Shown here one piece after another: positions 17,167 to 24,793 of a stretch of 64,000 bases of DNA. Made by a program: the position numbers and the translations under genes. The stretch is from SIRX01 sp965213905 (lineage in GTDB: Bacteria; Actinomycetota; Rubrobacteria; Rubrobacterales; Rubrobacteraceae). A model generated the notes under the pieces. It searched no databases, had not been told where the DNA came from, and was given only the letters and a program-made list of their open reading frames with translations. The stretch is taken from positions 1 to 64,000 of the forward strand of contig OZ243922.1 of the NCBI GenBank assembly GCA_965213905.1, read 5' to 3'. How positions within the stretch are numbered: position 1 is the stretch's first letter; every line of letters starts with the position of its first letter.

Positions 17167-18305
17167 GTTACGCCCGAAACAACACTAGAGCGTCGAGGTC
17201 GGAGGTAGCGTTACAGGTCAAAGGCCTGGACCCCATACTTTTGATCACCGCCCTCGCACTCGCCGCTTTCGGTGTTTTGGCGGTTTACGTGGCCTCTGAA
17301 AACAGCCAATCCTACGCCTTCAACCAGTCGCTGGGATGCATCGCCGGGATAATGGGGGCGATACCGCTGGCGATGATAGACTACCGGATCTGGCGTCGTT
17401 ACGTACGCTACATCTACGTGCTCGTGGTGGTCATGCTGCTAGCCGTGTTGATTCTGGGAACGGTTTCCGGCGGGGCCCAGAGGTGGATAGAATTCGGTCC
17501 CCTCCGGGTGCAGCCTTCGGAGTTCGCGAAACTGTTCGTGGTGATTGCCCTGGCCGGTTACCTGGTGGAAAATCCTATACACAAAAACCTGAACTTCCTG
17601 AAAGCCCTGGGGTTTCTCTCCGTACCCGCCGGCCTGGTGTTTCTGCAGCCGGACCTCGGCACGGCGTTGGTGTTCGGCGCCTTGTTCGTCGTGATGACCT
17701 ACATAGGCGGGGCCAGGGTGTGGCAGATAGGGGTGCTCGGGTTGGCGGGCGCCGCTGTGTTCGCTTTGGCCGTGAAGTTCGGGGTTCTCGCCGACTATCA
17801 GGTCGCCCGGCTAACCGCGTTCCTGAACCCGCAGGACGCCTCGGACCTCGGCTACCAGGTGGCGCAGTCAAAGATGGCTATAGGTTCCGGCAACCTCACC
17901 GGCAAGGGATTGGGCGAAACGGCTACGCTGGCTAATTTAGGCTTTCTTCCAGAGGATCACACGGACTTCATATTCTCCAACCTGGCGGAGCGGATCGGTT
18001 TTGCGGGCAGTATCCTGCTGCTTTTTCTGTTCTTCGTGTTGATCTGGCGAATTCTGAGGATAGCGACCATGTCCCGGGACCGTTTCGGGGTTTTGATCTC
18101 TGTCGGGGTCGGCACTATTTTGTTGTTCCACATCTTCGTCAACATCGGCATGGCGATGGGCATGATGCCCGTTACGGGCTTGCCGCTGCCGTTCGTCAGT
18201 TACGGCCGCAGCAGCCTGGTGGTAAGTATCCTTTCCCTCGGGCTTCTCCAGAGCATCGCGATAAGGTCCCGCCCGGACGTGGCGAAGCATCCCAACCTCG
18301 TGTAA
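17163..18305 (+). CDS. rodA: SEDS-family peptidoglycan glycosyltransferase RodA
   Basis: 380 residues with about ten transmembrane helices. SEDS-family signatures are clear: GGAQRWIEFGPLRVQPSEFAK in the first half, the glycosyltransferase-region segments FLPEDHTDFIFS and ERIGF, and GLPLPFVSYGRSS near the C-terminus. RodA polymerises lipid II during elongation together with a class B PBP. The GTG start overlaps the mreD stop by four bases. The mreBCD location favours RodA; a second SEDS gene (ftsW) lies in the dcw cluster. Confidence 0.94.
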   Translation: MSYARNNTRASRSEVALQVKGLDPILLITALALAAFGVLAVYVASENSQSYAFNQSLGCIAGIMGAIPLAMIDYRIWRRYVRYIYVLVVVMLLAVLILGTVSGGAQRWIEFGPLRVQPSEFAKLFVVIALAGYLVENPIHKNLNFLKALGFLSVPAGLVFLQPDLGTALVFGALFVVMTYIGGARVWQIGVLGLAGAAVFALAVKFGVLADYQVARLTAFLNPQDASDLGYQVAQSKMAIGSGNLTGKGLGETATLANLGFLPEDHTDFIFSNLAERIGFAGSILLLFLFFVLIWRILRIATMSRDRFGVLISVGVGTILLFHIFVNIGMAMGMMPVTGLPLPFVSYGRSSLVVSILSLGLLQSIAIRSRPDVAKHPNLV

Positions 18306-18339
18306 AGCCCCCGAAGTGGTCTCCGGACGGAACGCCGGT

Positions 18340-18345
18340 TATACT
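18340..18345 (+). promoter_or_regulatory. Candidate -10 element upstream of rplU
   Basis: TATACT lies 60 nt before the rplU GTG. The matching -35 at 17 bp is weak (GTGGTC-like). It would give a leader of about 50 nt ending in an AGGAGAAG Shine-Dalgarno. Confidence 0.35.
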
Positions 18346-18404
18346 AACTTGTTGTAAGATGTATCCGTTGCGCTGAACCAATTACAGGACTTAGGAGAAG
18401 TATC

Positions 18405-18692
18405 GTGTTTGCCGTAGTAAACAGTGGAGGAAGACAGTACAAAGTTTCAGAGGACCAGGAGTTGGTCGTAGACCGCATCGCCGGCGAGGTCGGCGATCAA
18501 GTAGAGCTTCCGGTTAGCCTCGTGGCCGACGGCGACAACCTGGACTTATCAGGTCGCCGGGCCAAGGTAGAAATTCTGGAACACCTGCGTGGGGACAAGA
18601 TCCACGTTTACAAGTACAAGCCGAAGAAAACTTATCGTAAAAAGACCGGGCACCGGCAGGAGCTTACCCGGGTCAAGATTCTGGAGGTTTAG
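18405..18692 (+). CDS. rplU: 50S ribosomal protein L21
   Basis: 95 residues with the L21 signature: MFAVVNSGGRQYKV at the N-terminus and the basic KYKPKKTYRKKTGHRQ segment that contacts 23S rRNA. A GTG start with AGGAGAAG upstream. It forms the conserved rplU-rpmA-obgE operon, which ties ribosome assembly to nadD and rsfS further down. Confidence 0.97.
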   Translation: MFAVVNSGGRQYKVSEDQELVVDRIAGEVGDQVELPVSLVADGDNLDLSGRRAKVEILEHLRGDKIHVYKYKPKKTYRKKTGHRQELTRVKILEV

Positions 18693-18693
18693 G

Positions 18694-18954
18694 ATGGCAC
18701 ATAAGAAAGGCGGCGGCTCTTCGAGGAACGGCCGCGATACCGAGGGCAAGCGGCTCGGCGTAAAAGCGTTCGGCGGAACCCGGGTAAAAGCGGGCAGCAT
18801 CATCGTCCGCCAGCGGGGAACGAAAGTTCATCCGGGCGCAAACGTCGGCAAGGGCAAGGACGACACCCTATTCGCCACGGCGGGCGGGTACGTGAACTTC
18901 GGTAAGCGTCGAGGACGGCGTACGGTGAACGTCGTAGAGGAGGTCCCGGCCTGA
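18694..18954 (+). CDS. rpmA: 50S ribosomal protein L27
   Basis: 86 residues starting MAHKKGGGSSRNGRD, a typical uncleaved L27 N-terminus that reaches the peptidyl-transferase centre. There is no N-terminal extension of the kind that Firmicutes remove with Prp protease. An ATG lies 1 nt after the rplU stop with GGAGG overlapping the rplU end. A longer frame beginning at 18589 overlaps rplU and is not the gene. Confidence 0.97.
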   Translation: MAHKKGGGSSRNGRDTEGKRLGVKAFGGTRVKAGSIIVRQRGTKVHPGANVGKGKDDTLFATAGGYVNFGKRRGRRTVNVVEEVPA

Positions 18955-18981
18955 TAGTGCGTATCCGGGCGCTATAGCCCT

Positions 18982-20223
18982 TTGCAGTTTATAGATGAAA
19001 CCCGTTTCTTCGTGCGTGGTGGACGCGGTGGAGACGGGAGCGTCTCGTTTAACCGAGAGAAGTTCAAGCCCCGGGGTGGCCCCGACGGCGGCCGGGGCGG
19101 AGACGGCGGTTCGGTAATCCTCCGGGCTACCGGAGACCTCGCGACGTTGGAACCCTACGCTTACCGTCAGCTCGTAAAAGCCGAGCGTGGCGGGCACGGG
19201 TCCGGCAACAACCGCGCCGGACAGCGGGGCGAAGACATCGTTTTAGAGGTGCCGGTCGGCACCCGGATCCAGGACCAAGACGGCCTTATAGCCGATCTGT
19301 CCGAGCCGGGAGAAAGCGTTGTCGTGGCCCGCGGCGGCGAAGGCGGCCGGGGCAACGGTTCTTTCGCGACCTCGACGCGCCAGGCGCCGGCCTTCCGCGA
19401 AAGAGGTATACCCGGAGAAGAGCGGGAGATAAAGTTGGAGCTCAGGGTCCTCTCCGACGTGGGCCTCGTGGGCCTCCCGAACGCCGGCAAATCTTCTCTC
19501 CTCGGGATGTTGAGCGCGGCCCGGCCCAAAGTCGGGGCTTATCCCTTTACCACGCTCGTTCCAAAGCTCGGAGTGGTAGATCAGAAGAGTTACCGGGACC
19601 CCTTCGTGGTGGCTGATATTCCCGGTTTGATCTCTGGTGCGAGCGAAGGCCGGGGGTTGGGCAACCAATTCCTGAGACATGTATCCAGGTCAAGGTTGCT
19701 CGCGCTCGTGCTGGATGCGGGCGAAAACCCGGAAGACGCCTGGGGAACGCTGGGTGCCGAGCTGTACGCCGCCCGCCTCTCCCAAAAACCCACGATAGAG
19801 GTGCTAAACAAAATAGATCTACTCGACGAAGAGCTAAGAGAGTACCTGAGCCTGGAATTTCCCGACGCCGTCCAGGTATCCGCCGTTACCGGAGAAGGCG
19901 TCACAGAACTCAGGGACCTCTTAGAAGAGAAGATTCGAGACCTTGAACCCGAGGCGGAACCTCTTCCGGAAGAAAACGCGCACCGGGTATTCCGGCCCGC
20001 CTGGCGCGGCGTCCGCGTTGAGAGCGAAGGGGAAGGTTCGTACGTCGTGGCCGGCGAAGAAATAGAACGAATGGCGCTCAAGACGGACTGGGAGAGCCGG
20101 GAAGGCACGGAGCGTTTTCAGCGCGAGCTAGAGAAAAAGGGCGTAGTCGCCGCGTTGCGCCGGGCCGGGGCCGAGCCGGGCGACGAGATCAGGATCGGTG
20201 AGGCGGTGTTCGACTTTCAGTGA
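18982..20223 (+). CDS. obgE: GTPase Obg/CgtA
   Basis: 413 residues. The Gly-rich Obg domain covers about 1-158 (VRGGRGGDGSVSFNREK). The G domain contains G1 GLPNAGKSS near 166, G3 DIPG, and G4 NKID; an OCT domain ends the protein (about 330-413). Obg acts in 50S assembly and stringent control. A TTG start gives the exact family N-terminus MQFIDETR. It lies 27 nt after rpmA. Confidence 0.96.
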   Translation: MQFIDETRFFVRGGRGGDGSVSFNREKFKPRGGPDGGRGGDGGSVILRATGDLATLEPYAYRQLVKAERGGHGSGNNRAGQRGEDIVLEVPVGTRIQDQDGLIADLSEPGESVVVARGGEGGRGNGSFATSTRQAPAFRERGIPGEEREIKLELRVLSDVGLVGLPNAGKSSLLGMLSAARPKVGAYPFTTLVPKLGVVDQKSYRDPFVVADIPGLISGASEGRGLGNQFLRHVSRSRLLALVLDAGENPEDAWGTLGAELYAARLSQKPTIEVLNKIDLLDEELREYLSLEFPDAVQVSAVTGEGVTELRDLLEEKIRDLEPEAEPLPEENAHRVFRPAWRGVRVESEGEGSYVVAGEEIERMALKTDWESREGTERFQRELEKKGVVAALRRAGAEPGDEIRIGEAVFDFQ

Positions 20224-20230
20224 GGTCTCT

Positions 20231-20878
20231 TTGAAAAAAGGTATATTCGGCGGAACCTTCGATCCCATCCACCTCGGACACATGATCATCGCCGAGCAAG
20301 TCATGGACGAGCTTTGTTTGGATCAGGTCATATTCGTTCCCGGCGGCATTCCGCCCCACAAAGAAGCCTCCAGTGTCCGGGCCAGCGCCGGGGACCGCCT
20401 AACCCTGGTAGAGGCCGCGGTGCAGGGCAACGAGCGGTTCTCGGTGGACAGGGTAGAGGTAGAAGCCAAACGGGTCATGCACAGCGTCGAGACCGTCCAA
20501 ATATTCAAGGAGCGTTCGCCCGACGACCAGTGGTTTTTTATAACGGGCGCCGACGAGGTTTCCAACCTGCTGACCTGGAAAGACCCGGACAAACTGCTCG
20601 AAACGGTTGTCATGGTCGCGGCCACGCGCCCGGGCTACGACCTCTCCAAACTAGACCACCTGGAGGACGGCTTGCAGAACTTCGACAGGATATTTCCGGT
20701 CGAGTGTTCCCGGGTAGACATATCCGCCACCAACATAAGACGCCGGATGCTGCAAAAAAAGACCATCCAATACTTGGTGCCCGACTCGGTGCACCAGATG
20801 ATCAAAGACAAAGGTTTGTACCTCGGTGATGAAGAAGCAAAGGAAGGAGCACGTTTGAAGGAGAAGGAGATATCGTGA
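20231..20878 (+). CDS. nadD: Nicotinate-nucleotide adenylyltransferase
   Basis: 215 residues. NadD makes deamido-NAD from nicotinate mononucleotide and ATP. The nucleotidyltransferase motif GGTFDPIHLGH is at residues 7-17, and the C-terminal ISATNIRRRM matches the SxTxxR motif. A TTG at 20231 follows GAGG by 6 nt and gives the standard MKKGIFGG start; an ATG at 20198 would extend into obgE. Its stop overlaps the next start as GTGA. Confidence 0.94.
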   Translation: MKKGIFGGTFDPIHLGHMIIAEQVMDELCLDQVIFVPGGIPPHKEASSVRASAGDRLTLVEAAVQGNERFSVDRVEVEAKRVMHSVETVQIFKERSPDDQWFFITGADEVSNLLTWKDPDKLLETVVMVAATRPGYDLSKLDHLEDGLQNFDRIFPVECSRVDISATNIRRRMLQKKTIQYLVPDSVHQMIKDKGLYLGDEEAKEGARLKEKEIS

Positions 20879-21273
20879 GGGGTGACGAGTCAGTCGTGCG
20901 GCACGAGAACTGGGACAAAGAAGGCGAAGAACTCACCTACGAGATGGCGGCGATAGCGGCGCGGGCGGCGAGCGAGCTCTTCGCCAAAGACGTAGTCGTG
21001 ATAGACCTCCGCGATGCCGTTTCGTACACGGACTATTTCGTAGTGGCCGGCACCGAAACCGACCGTCAGACCAAGCGTATCGCCCAGGAAGTGATAGAGA
21101 AAATGAACGAGGCCGGACACCGGCCCCGCACCCGCCGCCTCGACGAGGGGACGGCCTGGATCAGCCTGGACTTTATAGACGTGGTCGTGCACATTTTTAC
21201 CGACGAAGCCCGCGACTACTACCGGCTCGAATCCCTCTGGCGCGGGGTTCCGCAAGAGCACTGGCAGGATTAG
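20875..21273 (+). CDS. rsfS: Ribosomal silencing factor RsfS
   Basis: 132 residues of the RsfS/Iojap family, which bind uL14 and block subunit joining in starvation. Conserved segments include VVIDLRDAVSYTDYFVVAG, GTAWISLDFIDVVVHIF and YYRLESLW. The first ~20 residues are a family-variable extension. It is coupled to nadD by a GTGA overlap, an arrangement seen across bacteria. Confidence 0.94.
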   Translation: MRGDESVVRHENWDKEGEELTYEMAAIAARAASELFAKDVVVIDLRDAVSYTDYFVVAGTETDRQTKRIAQEVIEKMNEAGHRPRTRRLDEGTAWISLDFIDVVVHIFTDEARDYYRLESLWRGVPQEHWQD

Positions 21274-21308
21274 ACCGCCGGAATTGGAAGAAACCCGCCC
21301 GTCGGAGA

Positions 21309-21337
21309 TTGACACTAACGGGCATGGTAAATATACT
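21309..21337 (+). promoter_or_regulatory. Consensus sigma-70-type promoter of tRNA-Ala
   Basis: A perfect TTGACA (21309-21314), a 17-bp spacer and TATACT (21332-21337). Predicted transcription starts about 8 nt before the mature tRNA at 21352. This is the best promoter match in the window. Confidence 0.85.
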
Positions 21338-21351
21338 CTAAAAGTCTTTTT

Positions 21352-21424
21352 GGGGCCGTAGCTCAGTTGGGAGAGCGCCACGCTGGCAGCGTGGAGGTCA
21401 CGGGTTCGAGCCCCGTCGGCTCCA
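21352..21424 (+). tRNA. tRNA-Ala (anticodon GGC)
   Basis: Acceptor GGGGCCG pairs with CGGCTCC (one G-T wobble) and the discriminator is A. The anticodon arm CCACG-CTGGCAG-CGTGG gives anticodon GGC. The T arm is CGGGTTCGAGCCCCG with one wobble. CCA is not encoded. It lies between rsfS and comEA. Confidence 0.96.
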
Positions 21425-21436
21425 CTACTTGAATCT

Positions 21437-21865
21437 GTGGGGGCTCAAGTGAGGGAAGGCTTCGACACAGAGCGGAGTAGCAGAAATGCCCCCGGTTCTC
21501 GCGAGCCTCTAACAAACCTGTTCAACCGCTACCGCCCCCAAATCGTGGTATCGGTGTTCATCGTGCTCGTGCTGGTCGGCGGGGCGGCTTATGCTTCGCG
21601 CGGCTCCGAGAACTCTCCCAAAGTCGTCTATAGTGCCTCGTTAGAAGAGGTCGCCGCCGAAGCGAACCAACCCCTGCTGGTAGACATCAACACCGCAGAC
21701 GTTGAAGAACTGGACGAACTGCCCGAGGTAGGCCCCTCGACGGCCGAGGAGATCATCGAGTATCGTCAGGCCAACGGCTCTTTCCGGGCGGTTGAGGAGC
21801 TAGAGGAAGTCTCGGGGATCGGCCCAAAGACCATCGAGAAGATAAAGCCGTTTGCCGAAGTTTGA
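21437..21865 (+). CDS. comEA: ComEA-like helix-hairpin-helix DNA-binding protein
   Basis: 142 residues. One transmembrane segment at about 36-53 anchors the protein, a short linker follows, and the last 60 residues are a tandem helix-hairpin-helix domain (DINTADVEELDELPEVGPSTA, then VSGIGPKTIEKI). ComEA captures extracellular double-stranded DNA for uptake. The SLBB domain found in Bacillus ComEA is missing. The GTG at 21437 was taken; a GTG at 21449 is equally possible. The end overlaps comEC by 14 nt. Confidence 0.9.
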   Translation: MGAQVREGFDTERSSRNAPGSREPLTNLFNRYRPQIVVSVFIVLVLVGGAAYASRGSENSPKVVYSASLEEVAAEANQPLLVDINTADVEELDELPEVGPSTAEEIIEYRQANGSFRAVEELEEVSGIGPKTIEKIKPFAEV

Positions 21866-23453
21866 TACCGGAAGGCCGGACCTCAAACTAGACCTTAGCC
21901 CTCCGAACCGGCTGGACCTCTGGGCTATCGCTTTGTCTTGCGGGATAGTCGCCGGAACCATAGCCCCGTCGTTCACCTGGGCCCTGGCCGTCGCCAGCGT
22001 CTCTCTGGCGGTTGGCGCACTACTGTGGCGGAACTTCGTGCCGCAAGAGTGGCGCATTATGGCTATTTCGGCCCCGCTATTCGTGGCGGGAGGCCTGGCG
22101 GTGGCTTTTTTGCATCTAACCGCCCCGGACCCTCTGGCAGAGCTGGCCGCCCTCGAACCGGGAGAGGTCATCGTGGCCGGCAAAGTTTCGTCGCCGCCGG
22201 TGCCCGGGGGATACGGCTACCGGTCGGACGTGCGGGTCGAACACCTGTGGTACGAAGACCGGGAAGTGCTCCGGGGTGGGAAGATCCAGGTCTTCTCCGG
22301 CGACTTGAGCGTCGGGGTAGGTGACGAGGTCCGGGTGGACGGGGAGATCACGCGCCCCCAAACCGGCGAGGACGGCTTCGACTACGCCCGTTACCTCTCC
22401 ACGAAAGGTATCTCCGCGGTGATCTACGCCGAGGGCGTCCGGAGAATAGACGAAGACCTGGGTTGGATCGGCCAGGTCCACCGGCGCACGGACGCCGCGC
22501 TGAGCTACGGGCTCCGTCCCACCGAAGCCTCCATCGTGCGGGCGATGGTGTTGGGAGACCGCTCCCGTATGCCCGAAGAGTTGGAAGAAGACTTTCGTCG
22601 CAGCGGAATAACCCACATATTGGCGATATCCGGCCAACACGTCGCCATCCTCGCCGCGATGGCGTATTTCGTGTTGAGGTACTTCGCGGTCCCCCTGCCG
22701 GTACGGGTCTCCGTAACCCTGACGCTCGTATGGCTTTACATACTAATAGCGGGCGCCCCGCCGTCGGCAACCCGGGCCGGGGTCGTGGCGACGCTCGTGC
22801 TCGGCGCCTCGCTCCTCGGACGCCAGGTGTCGCCGCTCCATTTTATGACGGCCATGCTCGCGTTCGTTCTGGCTTACAACCCCGACCTCGTCTACAGCAC
22901 CGGATTTCAACTGTCCGTCGCCGCCGTTTTCGGCATTTTGTTGCTGAGGAAGCCGATAAAAGCTTTTGTAGAAAACGTTTTGCTGCGGCCTTTAGGAAAA
23001 GCGCCGGAGTTGTTATCGAACCTCGTGTCGGTCTCGCTGGCGGCCCAGATAGCCACGGCCCCGATCATAGCCTCCACTTTCGCCGAAGTGTCGGTTATCG
23101 GCACCCTGACGAACCTGGTGGCGGTGCCGCTTTCGGGACCCATATTGACCCTGGGGCTGGCGGGTTCCGTGGTGGGCAACTTGCTGTCCGCCCTCGCCTT
23201 CCCGATAAACTACGCCAACGGATTTCTGGTAATGGTCGTGGAAGGCACGGCGCGGGCCGCTTCCAGCTTGCCCTTTGCCGCGGTCGAGACGCCGGGAACT
23301 ACGCTGCCGCTCGTCGGGCTCTTCTATTTGGGTTGCGTTCCCGCGGCGGTGGCGGAACGGCTTCTGCCTCAAAAGAGGTGGTCTTTTTGGGCAGGAATAA
23401 TGATCCTGTGGACGGCGGCCTGGCTGGCCCTCGTCGCCCTCACGGGCGGGTAG
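21852..23453 (+). CDS. comEC: ComEC/Rec2-family DNA-uptake channel, without nuclease-like domain
   Basis: 533 residues. Two hydrophobic helices are followed by a DUF4131/OB-like region (about 90-200) and then the multi-helix Competence domain with the signature LAISGQHVAIL and the GAPPSATRAGVVA segment. ComEC forms the inner-membrane pore that passes single-stranded DNA. The C-terminal metallo-beta-lactamase domain of full-length ComEC (about 750 residues) is missing: the protein ends right after the last membrane helices and holA begins 10 nt later. A TTG start overlaps comEA. Confidence 0.9.
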   Translation: MPKFDTGRPDLKLDLSPPNRLDLWAIALSCGIVAGTIAPSFTWALAVASVSLAVGALLWRNFVPQEWRIMAISAPLFVAGGLAVAFLHLTAPDPLAELAALEPGEVIVAGKVSSPPVPGGYGYRSDVRVEHLWYEDREVLRGGKIQVFSGDLSVGVGDEVRVDGEITRPQTGEDGFDYARYLSTKGISAVIYAEGVRRIDEDLGWIGQVHRRTDAALSYGLRPTEASIVRAMVLGDRSRMPEELEEDFRRSGITHILAISGQHVAILAAMAYFVLRYFAVPLPVRVSVTLTLVWLYILIAGAPPSATRAGVVATLVLGASLLGRQVSPLHFMTAMLAFVLAYNPDLVYSTGFQLSVAAVFGILLLRKPIKAFVENVLLRPLGKAPELLSNLVSVSLAAQIATAPIIASTFAEVSVIGTLTNLVAVPLSGPILTLGLAGSVVGNLLSALAFPINYANGFLVMVVEGTARAASSLPFAAVETPGTTLPLVGLFYLGCVPAAVAERLLPQKRWSFWAGIMILWTAAWLALVALTGG

Positions 23454-23463
23454 AATACGTTCT

Positions 23464-24384
23464 GTGGCTGTTTACCTTTTGCTCGGTGAAGATGAAGAAC
23501 GCAAAAAACGGAGCGTAGAAAAGCTGCGCCGAGACCGGGGCGTTGATTCCTACGACGCCGCGGACTACCGTCCCGAAGAGGTCGTCTCTGCGTGCAACTC
23601 TTACTCGTTGTTCGGGGACGGGGCTTTCGTGCTGGTTCGCAACCTCGACGCCTGGAACGCCGCCCAGAAAGCTGTGATCACGTCTTACCTAAAAGACCCT
23701 TCGCCGGAGACGGATCTCATCCTGCTAGGAAGCAAACTCGGTGCCCGCGAAAAGTTGCTCGCCGCGGTAAAGGACGTCGGCGAGGTACACACCTTCGAGC
23801 AGCCGACCGGCAAAGCACTTACGAAGTGGATACTGGGCCGGGCCCGGAAACAAGCGTTGGAGCTTGACGAAGACGTGGCCGAGTTCCTGAGAGACCGTTG
23901 CTCGGGCGACAAGGAGCGCCTGGTTCGTGAGATGGAGAAGCTCGCGCTCTACGTTTCGGACGCGCCCGCCACCCGGGAGGACGTGGAAACGTTATGCCCG
24001 CCGGACTTGCAGTCCAACATCTTTGCTTTCGTGGACTCACTCGCCGCCGGGAACCGGTCCCGGAGCTTGCAACTGCTGGAAGACCTGCTCTCCACCGGAG
24101 AACCGCCGCTCAGAATACTGTACATGGTCCGGCGCCAGTTCCAGCTCGTCGCCCGCACCCGGGCCTTACTTCAAAGAGGCTCGCCGCCCCGCGAACTCGC
24201 CGGAGAGTTGAAAGTTCCACCCTTCGTGGTGCGTAAACTGGAAGAACAGAGCCGGCGGCTGGGTGAGGAAGAAAATGCGCGTTCTCTGGAGGTCGTTTTG
24301 GAACTAGAACGCGGGTTAAAGGGCGGGGGAGACCTCGATGACGAACTTCAAGTCGAGCTGGCGGTGCTTAAACTCTCGGGTTGA
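23464..24384 (+). CDS. holA: DNA polymerase III delta subunit
   Basis: 306 residues, clamp-loader delta, which opens the sliding clamp. The N-terminus MAVYLLLGEDEERK and the ATPase-like fold without a P-loop fit HolA, as do LFGDGAFVLVRNLDAW and FAFVDSLAAGN in the later helical domains. The comEA-comEC-holA-rpsT order is common in Gram-positive bacteria. The GTG at 23464 has no Shine-Dalgarno, but TAGAAT lies 7 nt upstream, overlapping the comEC stop, so an internal leaderless promoter is possible. Confidence 0.93.
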   Translation: MAVYLLLGEDEERKKRSVEKLRRDRGVDSYDAADYRPEEVVSACNSYSLFGDGAFVLVRNLDAWNAAQKAVITSYLKDPSPETDLILLGSKLGAREKLLAAVKDVGEVHTFEQPTGKALTKWILGRARKQALELDEDVAEFLRDRCSGDKERLVREMEKLALYVSDAPATREDVETLCPPDLQSNIFAFVDSLAAGNRSRSLQLLEDLLSTGEPPLRILYMVRRQFQLVARTRALLQRGSPPRELAGELKVPPFVVRKLEEQSRRLGEEENARSLEVVLELERGLKGGGDLDDELQVELAVLKLSG

Positions 24385-24389
24385 TGCGC

Positions 24390-24419
24390 CGGCCTTTACT
24401 GGCCGCAGAACGTGGCCGG
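24390..24419. terminator. Possible bidirectional terminator between holA and rpsT
   Basis: Convergent gene ends flank overlapping inverted repeats: CGGCC-TTTACT-GGCCG (24390-24405) and CCGGCC (24389-24394) with GGCCGG (24414-24419). No strong T-tract follows on either strand, so efficiency is uncertain. Confidence 0.3.
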
Positions 24420-24434
24420 TCGTGCTAAAGCCTC

Positions 24435-24698
24435 TTAGCCTTCGCTCGCCTCTCCGGCCAGGGCTTTGTCGAAGCGGCTGATCTTCCGGGACGCTTTGTT
24501 GGCGTGGATGATGTGCTTCGCCGCCGCCTTGTCATAGGCTACCTGCGACTCGTCCCGGATCTCACGGGCCTTCTCCGCGTCACCGGACCTCATGGCACGG
24601 TAGAAGCTTTTGGACAAATTGTTCAAACGGCTCTTGACGGCCTTGTTTTGTTCGAAACGTTTCAGGCTTTGCTTGTCTCGCTTGGAAGGTGCCGGCAT
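24435..24698 (-). CDS. rpsT: 30S ribosomal protein S20
   Basis: 87 residues, Lys/Arg/Ala-rich three-helix protein that binds 16S rRNA. The start MPAPSKRDKQSLKRFEQNK and the internal AMRSGDAEKA, AYDKAAAKHIIHANKASRKISR (in two parts) are typical. The ATG at 24698 has AAAAGGAGA about 5 nt upstream. It is the only ribosomal gene on the minus strand here and is monocistronic, facing holA. Confidence 0.96.
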   Translation of the reverse strand: MPAPSKRDKQSLKRFEQNKAVKSRLNNLSKSFYRAMRSGDAEKAREIRDESQVAYDKAAAKHIIHANKASRKISRFDKALAGEASEG

Positions 24699-24746
24699 GA
24701 TTCTCCTTTTGGTCTTCTAAATCTTTGTTGAGTGTGTAACCGGCAG

Positions 24747-24775
24747 AATGTAACATACCTGGGGCAAGGGAGCAA
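24747..24775 (-). promoter_or_regulatory. Candidate promoter of rpsT
   Basis: On the minus strand TTGCTC (24775-24770), a 17-bp spacer, and TACATT (24752-24747). The predicted leader is about 42 nt before the rpsT ATG. It is back-to-back with the putative lepA -10 at 24782-24787. Confidence 0.5.
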
Positions 24776-24793
24776 TCGTGCTAAACTCTGTTA

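Noticed and set aside
22463..23518. A 351-codon frame inside comEC, running past its end.
   Set aside because: Shadow frame: Arg/Gly/Pro-rich, no motif, while comEC in the other frame has the Competence signature.
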